Assembly: GCA_015099395.1 (NCBI GenBank)
Contig: AP024096.1
Span: 2,046,001-2,110,000, forward strand
Source: Ktedonobacteria bacterium brp13
Lineage (GTDB): Bacteria; Chloroflexota; Ktedonobacteria; Ktedonobacterales; Ktedonobacteraceae
Direction of reading: 5' to 3'
DNA: 64,000 bases
In this document: piece by piece, positions 55,547-64,000 of the stretch
Numbering within the stretch: the first letter of the stretch is position 1
Layout: every line of letters starts with the position of its first letter
Notes under the pieces: model-generated
The model's database searches: none
What the model was told of the DNA's origin: nothing
The model's input: only the letters and a program-made list of their open reading frames with translations
Translations under genes and position numbers: made by a program

Positions 55547-56923
55547 ATGAATAAAACACCTCGGCTCTCGATCCGTAAACAGTTAATACTCAATATCTTG
55601 TGGTTTTCTATTAATCTTCAATATGCAGCGCTATTACCTGTAGTCATTCCCATTCAGATTTTGCTCTTTTCTGCTCCTGGACAAATAGGAAATGTGCAGC
55701 AAGCGACGTTTTTAGGCTGGCTCTCAACAGTAGCCTCTGCTATTTCTTTGTGTATGCCGCCACTGATAGGTACGCTCTCAGATCACACGACAAGTAAATT
55801 TGGTCGTCGGCGTCCTTATATCGTCATTGGGGGTCTGTTATTAATCAGCAGTTCACCTTTTATGGTTTCGTCTGAAAGTATTGCCATTTTTCTGCTCGGG
55901 CTCTCGCTCTTACATCTCGGCAATAACATCCTGACCCCTGCCTATCAAAGTCTTGTGCCAGATCGTGTACCAAAGGAGCAACGTGGTGCAGCCTCAGGGT
56001 ATGTGGGAGGCATGACCATTCTCGGCAATGTAGCGAGTCTGGGGCTGGCGGTGGTGCTGCTGGGTGGGATCAATCAAAATTCCTACAGTAAGAGCGCGAT
56101 TCACGCCGGTGCCAGTATCTACTATATGGTTGCAGCCGCCGCGTTATGTCTTGCCATCATCATCACCGTTGCTTCTGTCCATGAGGAGCCTCTCTCACCC
56201 GATAAACACGCCACTGCTGGGAGAGAAGAGAAGTTTTTAGTGAGATATGCTCAATGGTTTGCGCATGGCTGGAAGGCTCCCTGGCGCTCATACAACTTCG
56301 TCGTCGTCTTTCTGACACGTTCCGCTATCATGCTCGGTCTTGCTTTGTTCATGACCTATATTGAATACTACTTTGCACGGGTACAACATCTCACGAATTT
56401 TGTACAGGTAACTGCATTGGTGGCAGTATTGGCGTTAGGTGGGGGTGTCGTAAGTGGTATCGTATTTGGAGTGCTCTCCGATCGTTTAAAGCGACGCGCG
56501 CCAGTGGTATGCGTAGCGACTCTTTGTATGAGTCTGACATCTCTCGCCTTTGTTGTGATCTCCCCTGACTATATCATCTGGCTCTGGCCGCTGGGTGTGC
56601 TCTTTGGCTTAAGTTATGGAGCATATACAAGCGTAGACTGGGCTCTGTCAGTTGATGCCTTGCCATCGCTAGACGAGGCTGGTGAAGCCCTGGGAATGTG
56701 GAATGCGACCATGAACTTACCAGCGATCATGGCTCCGCTGCTCGGAAGTCTCATCCTGAACATTACTGATGGCTTTGGACAGCTAGAGCTCGGCTACCGC
56801 CTTATCTTCATGGTAGCCTCTCTCTTTCTTATCGTAGCGGCAGTATCCGTACTATTTGTGCGAGAGCATAAGACAACTCACCAGCCACAGAAGTCTCACG
56901 CTTCCCAGAAAAAGGAAGCGTGA
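55547..56923 (+). CDS. Major facilitator superfamily transporter
   Basis: A 458-residue 12-helix MFS protein. The loop 2-3 motif is LIGTLSDHTTSKFGRRRPYIVIG, in two parts LIGTLSDHTTSKFG and RRRPYIVIGG, with the basic RRRP typical of sugar-cation symporters and SLC45-like members. LVPDRVPKEQRGAASGYVGG is the conserved loop 4-5. The second half mirrors this (FGVLSDRLKRRAPV). The substrate is unknown, probably a sugar or glycoside. It ends 83 bases before the convergent cyclase gene. Ribosome site weak. Confidence 0.85.
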   Translation: MNKTPRLSIRKQLILNILWFSINLQYAALLPVVIPIQILLFSAPGQIGNVQQATFLGWLSTVASAISLCMPPLIGTLSDHTTSKFGRRRPYIVIGGLLLISSSPFMVSSESIAIFLLGLSLLHLGNNILTPAYQSLVPDRVPKEQRGAASGYVGGMTILGNVASLGLAVVLLGGINQNSYSKSAIHAGASIYYMVAAAALCLAIIITVASVHEEPLSPDKHATAGREEKFLVRYAQWFAHGWKAPWRSYNFVVVFLTRSAIMLGLALFMTYIEYYFARVQHLTNFVQVTALVAVLALGGGVVSGIVFGVLSDRLKRRAPVVCVATLCMSLTSLAFVVISPDYIIWLWPLGVLFGLSYGAYTSVDWALSVDALPSLDEAGEALGMWNATMNLPAIMAPLLGSLILNITDGFGQLELGYRLIFMVASLFLIVAAVSVLFVREHKTTHQPQKSHASQKKEA

Positions 56924-56930
56924 GTGCGTG

Positions 56931-56952
56931 CATGAGAGAGAGAGAGAGAGAG
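56931..56952. repeat. GA dinucleotide microsatellite
   Basis: About ten GA units lie between the convergent ends of the MFS and hopene cyclase genes. Confidence 0.85.
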
Positions 56953-57005
56953 CGCGCAGTGCAGAGAAATGCAACCTGCTGACTGCATGGCGCAAAACCA
57001 TCCAC

Positions 57006-58883
57006 CTACGCTTTGCACGCTCTCGCCAGCGCCATAGTCGGGAAGATATGCCGGTACAGATGGTAATTGATGTAGAAATCTCCTGGGAAACCAGTGCCTG
57101 TATACTCCTGCTCTTCCCATGTGCCAGCTACCTGTGTCTGCTGAAGATAGCTTAAAGCACGCAGGCAGGCTGTATGCTGTCCCAGGTCAGCCAATTGTAG
57201 CGCTAAGATTGCCCAGGCGGTCTGCGAAGGCGTACTCTGCCCGATGCCTGCAAACGCGCTGTCTTTATAGGAATGACAGGTTTCACCCCAGCCTCCATCA
57301 CTGTTCTGGTGCGCGAGCAGCCACGAGGCTCCCCTGGCAATCATGTCATCCACGACATACGTTGTATTACGCAGCGCAGCGAGCGCCGAGATGACACACC
57401 ATGTCCCATAGATGTAATTAACACCCCAGCGACCAAACCAGGAGCCGTCTGACCGCTGCGTATGCCGCAGGTATGTAAGCGCCGTTCGTATGATCCGGTC
57501 TTTATCTGGCGCATCTACGTGCGCCAACATTTCCAGTACATGGGCCGTAACATCTTCGGTAGGCGGATCCAATAGTGCCCCGAAGTCGGCAAAGGGCAGC
57601 CGGTAGACGATCTGTCGCGTATTATCTTTATCGAATGCGCCCCACGCTCCATTACGCGACCGCGTCGCTAGCACCCAACGCACGGCACACGCTACTGCCT
57701 CCTGCACGGTCGTCTCTGTTCCGGCTTCAAGCAAGGCCAGGACGACGACTGCGGTATCGTCAATATCTGGATAGATGTCATTCTCGAATTCAAAGGCCCA
57801 GCCTCCACAGGGTACCGGACCACAACGCACCTGCCAATCACCGCCTGTATGGATCTGCTCTTGCAGGAGCCATTGCACCGCACGCTGCATGCCAGGATGG
57901 CCGCGCTCAATCCCGGCATCGCGCAAGGCGAGAAGTACCCAGGCGGTATCCCAGACCGGAGACATACAGGCTTGAAAGCGCCACCCACTCTCATCGACCA
58001 GCGTGAAGCCCTCTTGCCCTTCGATGCCTCGACGCATCACCGGATGATCGGTGCCCATACCTTCGAGGTTCAAAGCGATCAGCGAGTAGACCCAGGGTGG
58101 TTGGATACCACCCCAACTGCCATCGGCCTCCTGCCGTTCCACGATCCAATCGACTACGCGACGACGTGCACACGACCGACCGGGCTGCCACGGGAACGCC
58201 TCATATAAACGCAAGAGCTTATCCGCCCACCAGAAGATGCCCGAGCCGGGAACCCGCGTGAGCAAGCCTTCGGTACCTGGCACAACCAGTTCCGCTACAC
58301 TACAACCCAGCGACTTCACCGGACGCCTGGAGAGGACAAGCAATAACGGGGCGATAGTACCACGTGCCCAGCACGCGAAGTCATAGAGGTTGAATGGTAC
58401 CCTCGGCGATAGGTAGATCAATTCTGGCGGCATAACAGGGATACCGGACCAGGGATACTGGCCAAATAACGCTAGCCAGATTTTCGTAAAGACCCTGGCC
58501 TGCGCGACTCCCCCTTGTTGGTGAATGATCTTAAGTGCTCGCTGCAGCGCAGCGCTACCAGGATCAACCTCCAGTACTTTGAGCGCGACATACGCTTCAA
58601 TCGTGGTGCTTAGATCCGCAGGACCACCGAAGTAGAGCGCCCATGAGCCATCATCTCTCTGCTTACTCAGGATGTGCCGAATAGCGCCATCCCTGATCCG
58701 CTCCAGACTGAGATCCAGGAAGCGTAGCAACAGAACATGCTCTGCCGTCATGGTAACATTCGTTTCCAGTTCGCCACACCACCAGCCCTCGCCATCCTGA
58801 CGCTCCAACAGCCATTGCACAGCTTGATCCAGCGCTTGCTTCAGCCGCCTTCCCTCTGCTTCGCTCACTCTATTCGTATCCAT
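57006..58883 (-). CDS. shc: Squalene-hopene cyclase
   Basis: A 625-residue class II triterpene cyclase that turns squalene into hopene. The protonating motif DIDD is at 373-376. Several QW repeats are visible (QDGEGWW, QRDDGSWALYFGG, QEADGSWGGI, QRSDGSWFGRWGV, QNSDGGWGE). GTWCVISALAAL and the C-terminal YHLYRHIFPTMAL are typical. Length fits bacterial SHC. It is divergent from hpnH, with a 229-base shared control region. Start ATG 58883 follows CAGGT. Confidence 0.95.
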   Translation of the reverse strand: MDTNRVSEAEGRRLKQALDQAVQWLLERQDGEGWWCGELETNVTMTAEHVLLLRFLDLSLERIRDGAIRHILSKQRDDGSWALYFGGPADLSTTIEAYVALKVLEVDPGSAALQRALKIIHQQGGVAQARVFTKIWLALFGQYPWSGIPVMPPELIYLSPRVPFNLYDFACWARGTIAPLLLVLSRRPVKSLGCSVAELVVPGTEGLLTRVPGSGIFWWADKLLRLYEAFPWQPGRSCARRRVVDWIVERQEADGSWGGIQPPWVYSLIALNLEGMGTDHPVMRRGIEGQEGFTLVDESGWRFQACMSPVWDTAWVLLALRDAGIERGHPGMQRAVQWLLQEQIHTGGDWQVRCGPVPCGGWAFEFENDIYPDIDDTAVVVLALLEAGTETTVQEAVACAVRWVLATRSRNGAWGAFDKDNTRQIVYRLPFADFGALLDPPTEDVTAHVLEMLAHVDAPDKDRIIRTALTYLRHTQRSDGSWFGRWGVNYIYGTWCVISALAALRNTTYVVDDMIARGASWLLAHQNSDGGWGETCHSYKDSAFAGIGQSTPSQTAWAILALQLADLGQHTACLRALSYLQQTQVAGTWEEQEYTGTGFPGDFYINYHLYRHIFPTMALARACKA

Positions 58884-58980
58884 TTTTTACCTGCCGTGTA
58901 TCCAGTCATGCTAAAGTACAAGAATGGTGCCTCTGTGACTCACTCCTGCACAGTTTGCTTTCTTTCATGAAAGATCGTAA

Positions 58981-59090
58981 GGTATATGCCATTAAAGAAA
59001 TTATATACCTATAAAGGTATAGATCGTTCCTGGCAAGGACGGAAATAGTAGACACTACAATACTACTTACTGTCTGATACTGTACAGTAT
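58981..59090. promoter_or_regulatory. Shared control region between shc and hpnH
   Basis: GGTATAT (58981-58987), ATATACC (59003-59009) and GGTATA (59016-59021) form overlapping inverted pairs. ATACTGTACAGTAT (59077-59090) is a perfect 14-bp palindrome 22 bases before the hpnH ATG. These may bind a regulator that acts on both divergent hopanoid genes. No clear -35/-10 pair was assigned. Confidence 0.5.
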
Positions 59091-59112
59091 TTGTGCAGAT
59101 AGGAGCTCAACT

Positions 59113-60138
59113 ATGGCAATCACGCTACGCCAGAACTTTCAGATTGCGGCATATATCATCCAACAGCAACTGAAGGGTCGCGAGAAGTTCCCACTTGTAT
59201 TACAGCTAGAACCGCTTTATCAGTGTAACCTCGCCTGTGCCGGTTGTGGCAAGATACAGCATCCCGATGATATCCTGGCGCGGCGACTCTCCGTTCAGCA
59301 ATGTATCGACGCAGTTGAAGAATGCGGCGCTCCAATTATCTCCATCGCCGGTGGAGAGCCACTCATTCATCGAGAGATCGATCAGATTGTGGCAGCGTTG
59401 CTAGAACGCAAGCGCTTCGTCTACCTCTGCACCAACGCCATTCTTATGAGTAAGAAGCTCGCTCTGTTCAAGCCATCCCCCTATTTCTCCTGGTCGGTGC
59501 ATATCGATGGCTTGCGGGAACGCCACGATCAATCCGTTGACCGACAAGGTGTCTTCGATAAGGCCATCGAAGCCATCAAAGAGGCCCAACAGCGGGGCTT
59601 CCGCGTTACGACCAACACAACCTTCTTCATGCAGGACGATGCAGCCAGCATCCGCGACGTACTCGACTTCTTGAATGATGAGGTGCACGTAGATGCTATG
59701 CAGATCTCTCCAGGCTACGCCTACGAGAAAGCGCCGGACCAGGAACATTTTCTTGGCGTCGAGCGCACACGTGGCATATTCCGTCAGGCTTTTGCTGACG
59801 GCAAACGCAAGAAGTGGCGCTTGAATCACTCTCCACTCTTTCTAGATTTTCTGGAAGGCAAGGTCGACTTTAGCTGTACCGCCTGGAGTATCCCCAGCTA
59901 TTCAGTGCTTGGCTGGCAGCGACCCTGTTATCTGATGGCCGATGGCTACGCTAGCTCCTATAAAGAACTCATCGAGCAAACGGCGTGGGAACAGTATGGT
60001 CGAGGCAAGGACCCGCGCTGTGCCAATTGCATGGCACATTGTGGGTATGAACCTTCTGCGGTAAACGCTACGATGAAGTCGCCCCGTGAGTCGCTACGAG
60101 CCACAGTCGATGTGATACGTGGCAATCTGCACTTGTAA
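59113..60138 (+). CDS. hpnH: Radical SAM protein HpnH (adenosylhopane synthesis)
   Basis: A 341-residue radical SAM enzyme. The cluster motif C38-xxx-C42-xx-C45 (CNLACAGC) and the GGE-type SAM motif (SIAGGEPLIHRE) are intact; the C-terminal SPASM-like cysteines appear in CANCMAHCGYEP. HpnH adds a 5'-deoxyadenosyl group to diploptene, giving adenosylhopane, the first step to C35 hopanoids. AGGAG precedes ATG 59113. The next gene is an HpnG-like phosphorylase, acting on the product. Confidence 0.94.
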   Translation: MAITLRQNFQIAAYIIQQQLKGREKFPLVLQLEPLYQCNLACAGCGKIQHPDDILARRLSVQQCIDAVEECGAPIISIAGGEPLIHREIDQIVAALLERKRFVYLCTNAILMSKKLALFKPSPYFSWSVHIDGLRERHDQSVDRQGVFDKAIEAIKEAQQRGFRVTTNTTFFMQDDAASIRDVLDFLNDEVHVDAMQISPGYAYEKAPDQEHFLGVERTRGIFRQAFADGKRKKWRLNHSPLFLDFLEGKVDFSCTAWSIPSYSVLGWQRPCYLMADGYASSYKELIEQTAWEQYGRGKDPRCANCMAHCGYEPSAVNATMKSPRESLRATVDVIRGNLHL

Positions 60139-60229
60139 TGTCTTCTGTCTCTCTCTCTCTCTATAAGCGAGGAGATGACTGTGCTTTGTAGTAGCAGGTA
60201 AATTTATAGTAGCACCTGGAGTCTTTTTG

Positions 60230-60877
60230 ATGCTCTGTAACGTGGAGATTCTAGCACCAACCTTGCTTGAGTACTGGGCAGTGCAGTGTACACTACCCTA
60301 TGCTCGTGCTAACTGGGCGGGCATACGCTTAGCACGCTGGAAGGGTGTGCGTCCGGGTTCCATTGTGGTAGTGTGCGGTCTGGCAGGCGCGCTCGCACCG
60401 GGCCTGCCTTCAGGAACGGTCTTGATACCTGACCGGATCGGCCTTACTGATGGACGTGTCCTGCATTGCGATGCCGCACTTGTACAGGCTCTGGTAGCAG
60501 CCGCACGCACGTTACATTTTCGGCCGGACACCAGACCGCTGTTGACATCCCCATCTCTTATTGTTGGGGACGACCGTCACGATTGGTTTCGACAAGGCTT
60601 CGTCGCTGTCGACATGGAGATGGGTCTCCTCGCAGAACAAAACCTGCGCGTGGCAACGATTCGGGTTGTCCTGGATACGCTAGAACATGACATCTCCCCC
60701 AACTGGTTACGACCCACAAGGGCATTACTGCAGCCACTTCGCTGGCAAGAGTTGCTCTGGATGAGCAGTGTGGCCCCTCAGTATGCGCTACGGGCAGCAC
60801 ACGTGTTGAAAGTTGGGCTTGGCAGTGGTATTGACAGTGGTAGTGGCACCGAACCAGGAAGCATGAGCGTTGAGTAA
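60230..60877 (+). CDS. hpnG: HpnG-like hopanoid-associated nucleoside phosphorylase
   Basis: A 215-residue protein of the nucleoside phosphorylase/nucleosidase fold. Gly-rich VVVCGLAGALAPGLPSGTVL near residue 50 and FVAVDMEMGLLAEQ (the VDMEM purine-site motif) near 130. HpnG releases adenine from adenosylhopane to give ribosylhopane. Identification rests on these motifs and on position right after hpnH. The start is ATG 60230, with GGAG 9 bases ahead. A Ser/Gly-rich tail (SGIDSGSGTEPGSM) is unusual. Confidence 0.8.
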   Translation: MLCNVEILAPTLLEYWAVQCTLPYARANWAGIRLARWKGVRPGSIVVVCGLAGALAPGLPSGTVLIPDRIGLTDGRVLHCDAALVQALVAAARTLHFRPDTRPLLTSPSLIVGDDRHDWFRQGFVAVDMEMGLLAEQNLRVATIRVVLDTLEHDISPNWLRPTRALLQPLRWQELLWMSSVAPQYALRAAHVLKVGLGSGIDSGSGTEPGSMSVE

Positions 60878-60905
60878 AGGTTGTTGAGCTGAAAGGGGTA
60901 ACACT

Positions 60906-61718
60906 GTGAGTACTTGTGAACATGCACTAGACACGCTAAGAAAAACCAGCCGAACATTCTTTATCCCTATAAGCCGTTTACCAGTTGGACTACAGGATGC
61001 AGTCACGTCGGGCTACTTATGTCTGCGGGCTATCGATGAAGTGGAAGACCATCCCGGACTGGACAACCATACGAAGGCTCTGTTGTTACACGCTATCAGC
61101 CACATACTACAAACGACCTTTGTTGCTAGCGATTTCACAACTCTATTCGCCCCCTATCAGCAGGAACTTCCAGAGGTGACGCTGCGCATCGGCGACTGGG
61201 CCTTGCTCGCACCTCCATCCATCGCTCCACGCGTGTGGGAGGCAACGGCGACGATGGCAGATCGTATGGCCCAATGGGCAGAACATGACTGGATGATCCA
61301 GAGCGCTACCGATCTGGATCGCTACACATTTGGGGTAGCCGGTTCGGTTGGTCTGCTGCTGTCAGATCTGTGGACGTGGTACAACGGAACACCATCAAAC
61401 CGCAGCCATGCCGTGGGCTTCGGACGTGGACTGCAAGCCGTCAATATCTTACGTAATCACGCAGAAGATACAGCACGTGGTGTGGAGTTCTTTCCACATG
61501 GTTGGCGCGCTGAGGATATGCATGCCTACGCATATCGCAATCTGGCGCTGGCAGATGCCTACACGCGTGCCCTTCCTGCTGGCCCCGTGTTAGACTTTTG
61601 CGCCATTCCGCTTGCTCTGGCCTATGCGACCCTGGAATGCCTGGCTCAGGGCGATGGCAAGCTCAGTCGCAGCGATGTACTCCAGATCGTTAATCAGTTT
61701 ACACCAGGATCAGTATAG
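60906..61718 (+). CDS. Squalene/phytoene synthase family protein
   Basis: A 270-residue head-to-head prenyl synthase, likely supplying squalene to SHC. The first aspartate motif is intact (RAIDEVED, Asp44 and Asp48). The second normally reads D-xxx-D but here is NHAED (Asn184 and Asp188), within NILRNHAEDTARGVEFFP. Asn at the first position is unusual, although similar forms exist in some bacterial relatives as far as I recall. Start GTG 60906 has AAAGGGG at 7 bases. It follows hpnG by 28 bases and is probably in its operon. Confidence 0.85.
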   Translation: MSTCEHALDTLRKTSRTFFIPISRLPVGLQDAVTSGYLCLRAIDEVEDHPGLDNHTKALLLHAISHILQTTFVASDFTTLFAPYQQELPEVTLRIGDWALLAPPSIAPRVWEATATMADRMAQWAEHDWMIQSATDLDRYTFGVAGSVGLLLSDLWTWYNGTPSNRSHAVGFGRGLQAVNILRNHAEDTARGVEFFPHGWRAEDMHAYAYRNLALADAYTRALPAGPVLDFCAIPLALAYATLECLAQGDGKLSRSDVLQIVNQFTPGSV

Positions 61719-61760
61719 CTACACACGCAACGAGAGGGAACGGCGTCTACTGTCTCTATG

Positions 61761-62882
61761 TCACCCTCTCTCGACAAAATCGATCAATGACTCCAGATCA
61801 GTGCGGGCCCGCGTGGCAAGAACATTGGGGGTACTCGCTATCTGTGCAAGGGCCAGACGTGCTTGCTGGCACTGCTGAGTTAGAACCTGAGTGCTGTACG
61901 CTCTGGTCTGTGTCCGCACGAAGATTGCCAGAATCTCCTGTACCTGTTCCTGCGTAATCGGCATATCCTGAGTATAGATCTTCGTCATTATCTGTTGATC
62001 ATCTGGCTGGGCATATTGGAACGCATGGAGGATCGGCAGACTTTTCTTACGGCGGTAAATATCACCGGCAGGTAGCTTTCCTGATTCTGCTTCGTCCGCC
62101 CAGACTCCCAGGATGTCATCTCGTACCTGAAATGCGAGCCCTAGCGCGTAACCGAAGCAAGCCAGGTTCTCGATAATCTCTTGATTGCAGGTACCAAGTA
62201 TCGCTCCTATCTCTACCGCACAGCGTATCAGGGTGGCCGTCTTGCGGCTGATCATCTCCTCGTAACTTGAGAGCGAGATATGCTCTTGCTGTTCGAAGGA
62301 CATATCGAGATGTTGTCCTTCGGTCAGTTGGAAGAGGGCGGTATCAAATAGTTTAGCCAGGCGCAGGGCAATTGCAGGCTCTACCCCTTCATCTAGCATC
62401 TTCCAGAGATGGAGGCGTGCCAGCATAAGCAGCGCATCTCCAACAAGAATCGCCTGAGGTATGCCCCACACAGACCAGACTGTAGGGCGATGACGACGCT
62501 CGACATCTCCATCTTGAATATCATCATGCAGCAGCGTAAAATTATGCGCTAATTCTATGGCTGCTGCTGCGGGTAGGGCAGGTCGCAGCGAGGGTGCAAA
62601 GGGTTGTGTTGCAAGAGAGCGTCCATGCGCCCAGGCCAATTCATAGCTCAGCAGAAGAAGTTTGGGACGCAGCAGCTTGCCAGGATGACCATCGGCAGGG
62701 CGCAGCTGTTGATCGACCCAACCCAGGTGATACTGCATTTGTCCATACAGCTTTAAGAGGATATCATAATTGACCTCTTCTTTTAAAGAGGTGTCGCGTA
62801 TGAGAAATGCGCGCTGCAGTTCCTCGAGAATCTCCTGGTAGTAACGCTGAAAGACTTTCTGTATAATATCCGACATGGTCAT
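61761..62882 (-). CDS. Polyprenyl diphosphate synthase (FPP/GGPP type)
   Basis: A 373-residue trans-prenyltransferase. First Asp-rich motif LLHDDIQDGDVERRHRPT (DDIQD), second RDDILG. The GKLLRPKLLLLS segment and KTATLIRCAVEIGAILG are typical. It condenses IPP with allylic diphosphates to C15 or C20; FPP would feed the squalene and terpene synthases here. Adjacent ATG 62882 and GTG 62885 are both possible starts; no good ribosome site. It converges on the squalene synthase gene with 42 bases between stops. Confidence 0.92.
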   Translation of the reverse strand: MTMSDIIQKVFQRYYQEILEELQRAFLIRDTSLKEEVNYDILLKLYGQMQYHLGWVDQQLRPADGHPGKLLRPKLLLLSYELAWAHGRSLATQPFAPSLRPALPAAAAIELAHNFTLLHDDIQDGDVERRHRPTVWSVWGIPQAILVGDALLMLARLHLWKMLDEGVEPAIALRLAKLFDTALFQLTEGQHLDMSFEQQEHISLSSYEEMISRKTATLIRCAVEIGAILGTCNQEIIENLACFGYALGLAFQVRDDILGVWADEAESGKLPAGDIYRRKKSLPILHAFQYAQPDDQQIMTKIYTQDMPITQEQVQEILAIFVRTQTRAYSTQVLTQQCQQARLALAQIASTPNVLATRARTDLESLIDFVERG

Positions 62883-63171
62883 CACAGATGAGAGACGCTA
62901 TGCCCTTGTGCCTATAGGAAGGCACTGATCTCTCACTCCTTTTTGTTTCTGCTCTGGGCGTGGAGTGGTGCTACCATCCTACAAAAACGCTACAGGTAAG
63001 GTATTATTCTTGGTTCTATGAAGAATATCGCCAAATTCATGAAAAACGACAGCATTCAATGCCAGCAGATCCTGGGTGCCTGACGAGTTGACGGCGGGTC
63101 GACCAGAAAAAGCCATCGTGGCAGTGGAGAAGAGGCGCGAGGAGCTGACACAGACAAGCGTTTCCTGCTGC

Positions 63172-64000
63172 CTACACAGCATTCATGGCTACACCCTGAT
63201 CCATCAACTGCTGTAGCTTTTCCAGCGTATCCGTTTCGGGTAGTGGTGTATAGATCATGATTTTGAGTTCGGGCATAGTAGGCACCTGCAAGGTTGTATG
63301 CTCGAACATCAGGCGCCCCACCAACGGATGCGCTATATCTTTCCGTGCATCGGCTCTCCCGCGTACATCGTGACGGGGCCACCATGCGCGAAACTCAGGG
63401 CTTACGCGCTGCAAATCAGCTATCAAGCGTTTGAACCATTCTTCATCGGCATAACGCGCACTATCAGCACGGAATTCCGCTAGCACTTTCTGCGCGACCT
63501 GTTCCCACTGGGGGTTGTATATATGATGACCCAGCGGATCAGCAAAAATACGCCAGACAGCATTATATTCATATGGCGGCACCGACTTCGACAGCAAAAG
63601 GACATGCTCAGCAGCGGTGTTCCAGGCGAGATAATTCCAACGACGACCAATGACGTAGGCCGGAATAGGATTGAGCGCGTCAAGCACACGGCGTAACGCA
63701 GGGCTTACCTGTTCATTAGATGCGTGTGTATCGACAAGATATTGCTGATCGGCAAGCAAGAAAAGATGTTGCCGTTCGTCGGGTGTGAGTTGTAACGCAT
63801 CAGCAATGTTCTGTAGCACCTCGCTTGAAGGGTGAATAGCGCGTCCTTGCTCCAACAGGGTATACCAGGAAACGCCCACATTCGCTAGCTGCGCCACCTC
63901 TTCGCGCCGCAATCCTGCGGTGCGCCGCCTCCCACCACTTATCAACCCGACCTGTTCAGGCGAGAGGCGCGTCCGTCGCGTCCGTAGAAAATCCGCAAGG
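63172..64000 (-). CDS. XRE-type regulator with MmyB-like ligand domain (5' end beyond window)
   Basis: The frame is open to the window edge, so the protein's first residues are missing. It begins inside the HTH (FLRTRRTRLSPEQVGL, then RRRTAGLRREEVAQLANVGV and YTLLEQGRAIHPS), followed by the MmyB-like sensor domain (PAYVIGRRWNYLAWNTAAEH, then a characteristic WPRHDVRGRADARKDIAHP and PELKIMIYTPLPETDT). Such regulators bind hydrophobic ligands and often control an adjacent reductase gene, which here would lie outside the window. Confidence 0.88.
   Translation of the reverse strand, partial: LADFLRTRRTRLSPEQVGLISGGRRRTAGLRREEVAQLANVGVSWYTLLEQGRAIHPSSEVLQNIADALQLTPDERQHLFLLADQQYLVDTHASNEQVSPALRRVLDALNPIPAYVIGRRWNYLAWNTAAEHVLLLSKSVPPYEYNAVWRIFADPLGHHIYNPQWEQVAQKVLAEFRADSARYADEEWFKRLIADLQRVSPEFRAWWPRHDVRGRADARKDIAHPLVGRLMFEHTTLQVPTMPELKIMIYTPLPETDTLEKLQQLMDQGVAMNAV

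Noticed and set aside
1..64000. tRNA, rRNA or CRISPR loci
   Set aside because: I looked for cloverleaf-like arms with a GGTTCGAATCC-type loop, conserved rRNA words and regular repeat-spacer arrays and saw none.

Overview
The window looks like a chromosome segment of a Ktedonobacteria-type member of the Chloroflexota; this is an inference from gene content. The clues are an ISL3-type transposase relic, a membrane NACHT protein built from Gly-Leu-Ser repeats, a large HTH/NB-ARC regulator, a bacterial hopanoid gene set, a deazaflavin-dependent nitroreductase homologue, an IscB-type (HEARO-like) structured RNA candidate, and many LacI/GntR/two-component regulators. No rRNA, tRNA or CRISPR array was seen.

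Layout. 1-2.4 kb: relics (truncated membrane protein, ISL3 transposase fragment), a DUF1801 protein and an ArsR-SRPBCC fusion whose promoter carries a palindrome and would give a leaderless mRNA. 2.9-8.9 kb: a MetX-like hydrolase, a translationally coupled pair (5-formyl-THF cyclo-ligase-like protein and NCS1 permease), and two Gfo/Idh/MocA dehydrogenases. 9.3-18.7 kb: a minus-strand run of histidine kinase, NarL-type response regulator, membrane NACHT NTPase, a small ubiquitin-like candidate, and a 1481-residue DUF4132 protein. 18.9-22.4 kb: a flavinylated FMN-binding protein, an NqrB/RnfD-FNR fusion and a lipoprotein. 22.5-27.4 kb: gene relics (ABC permease, GntR), a DUF3445 haem protein, a GAF/PAS kinase and a truncated haemoglobin. 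28.1-34.4 kb: a complete ribose operon (rbsBACDK) with its LacI-type regulator and a clear promoter/operator. 34.6-35.4 kb: two tandem copies of a 379-bp palindrome-bearing repeat. 35.5-38.7 kb: a GH2 glycosidase divergent from its LacI regulator around a perfect palindrome.

39.2-43.3 kb: a structured RNA region, a small unknown gene, a class I terpene synthase and an ABC exporter. 43.6-48.9 kb: HTH/NB-ARC regulator, small membrane protein, secondary alcohol dehydrogenase, GNAT acetyltransferase. 48.97-52.56 kb: an accessory block bounded by inverted sets of a ~20-bp iterated motif; it holds IS5-type ends, a relic transposase, an orphan coiled-coil gene and a TetR/methyltransferase pair. 52.6-55.4 kb: a GT2 glycosyltransferase and an intact TnpB with both element-end hairpins. 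55.5-64 kb: an MFS transporter and a hopanoid region (squalene-hopene cyclase, HpnH, HpnG-like, squalene/phytoene synthase, polyprenyl diphosphate synthase), then an HTH regulator cut by the window end.

The genes form three functional blocks: isoprenoid/hopanoid supply and modification, sugar uptake under LacI-type control, and signalling/conflict functions. The strongest candidate for an undescribed system is the 9.3-18.7 kb set, where a two-component system precedes a membrane STAND NTPase, a ubiquitin-like small protein and a giant DUF4132 protein.
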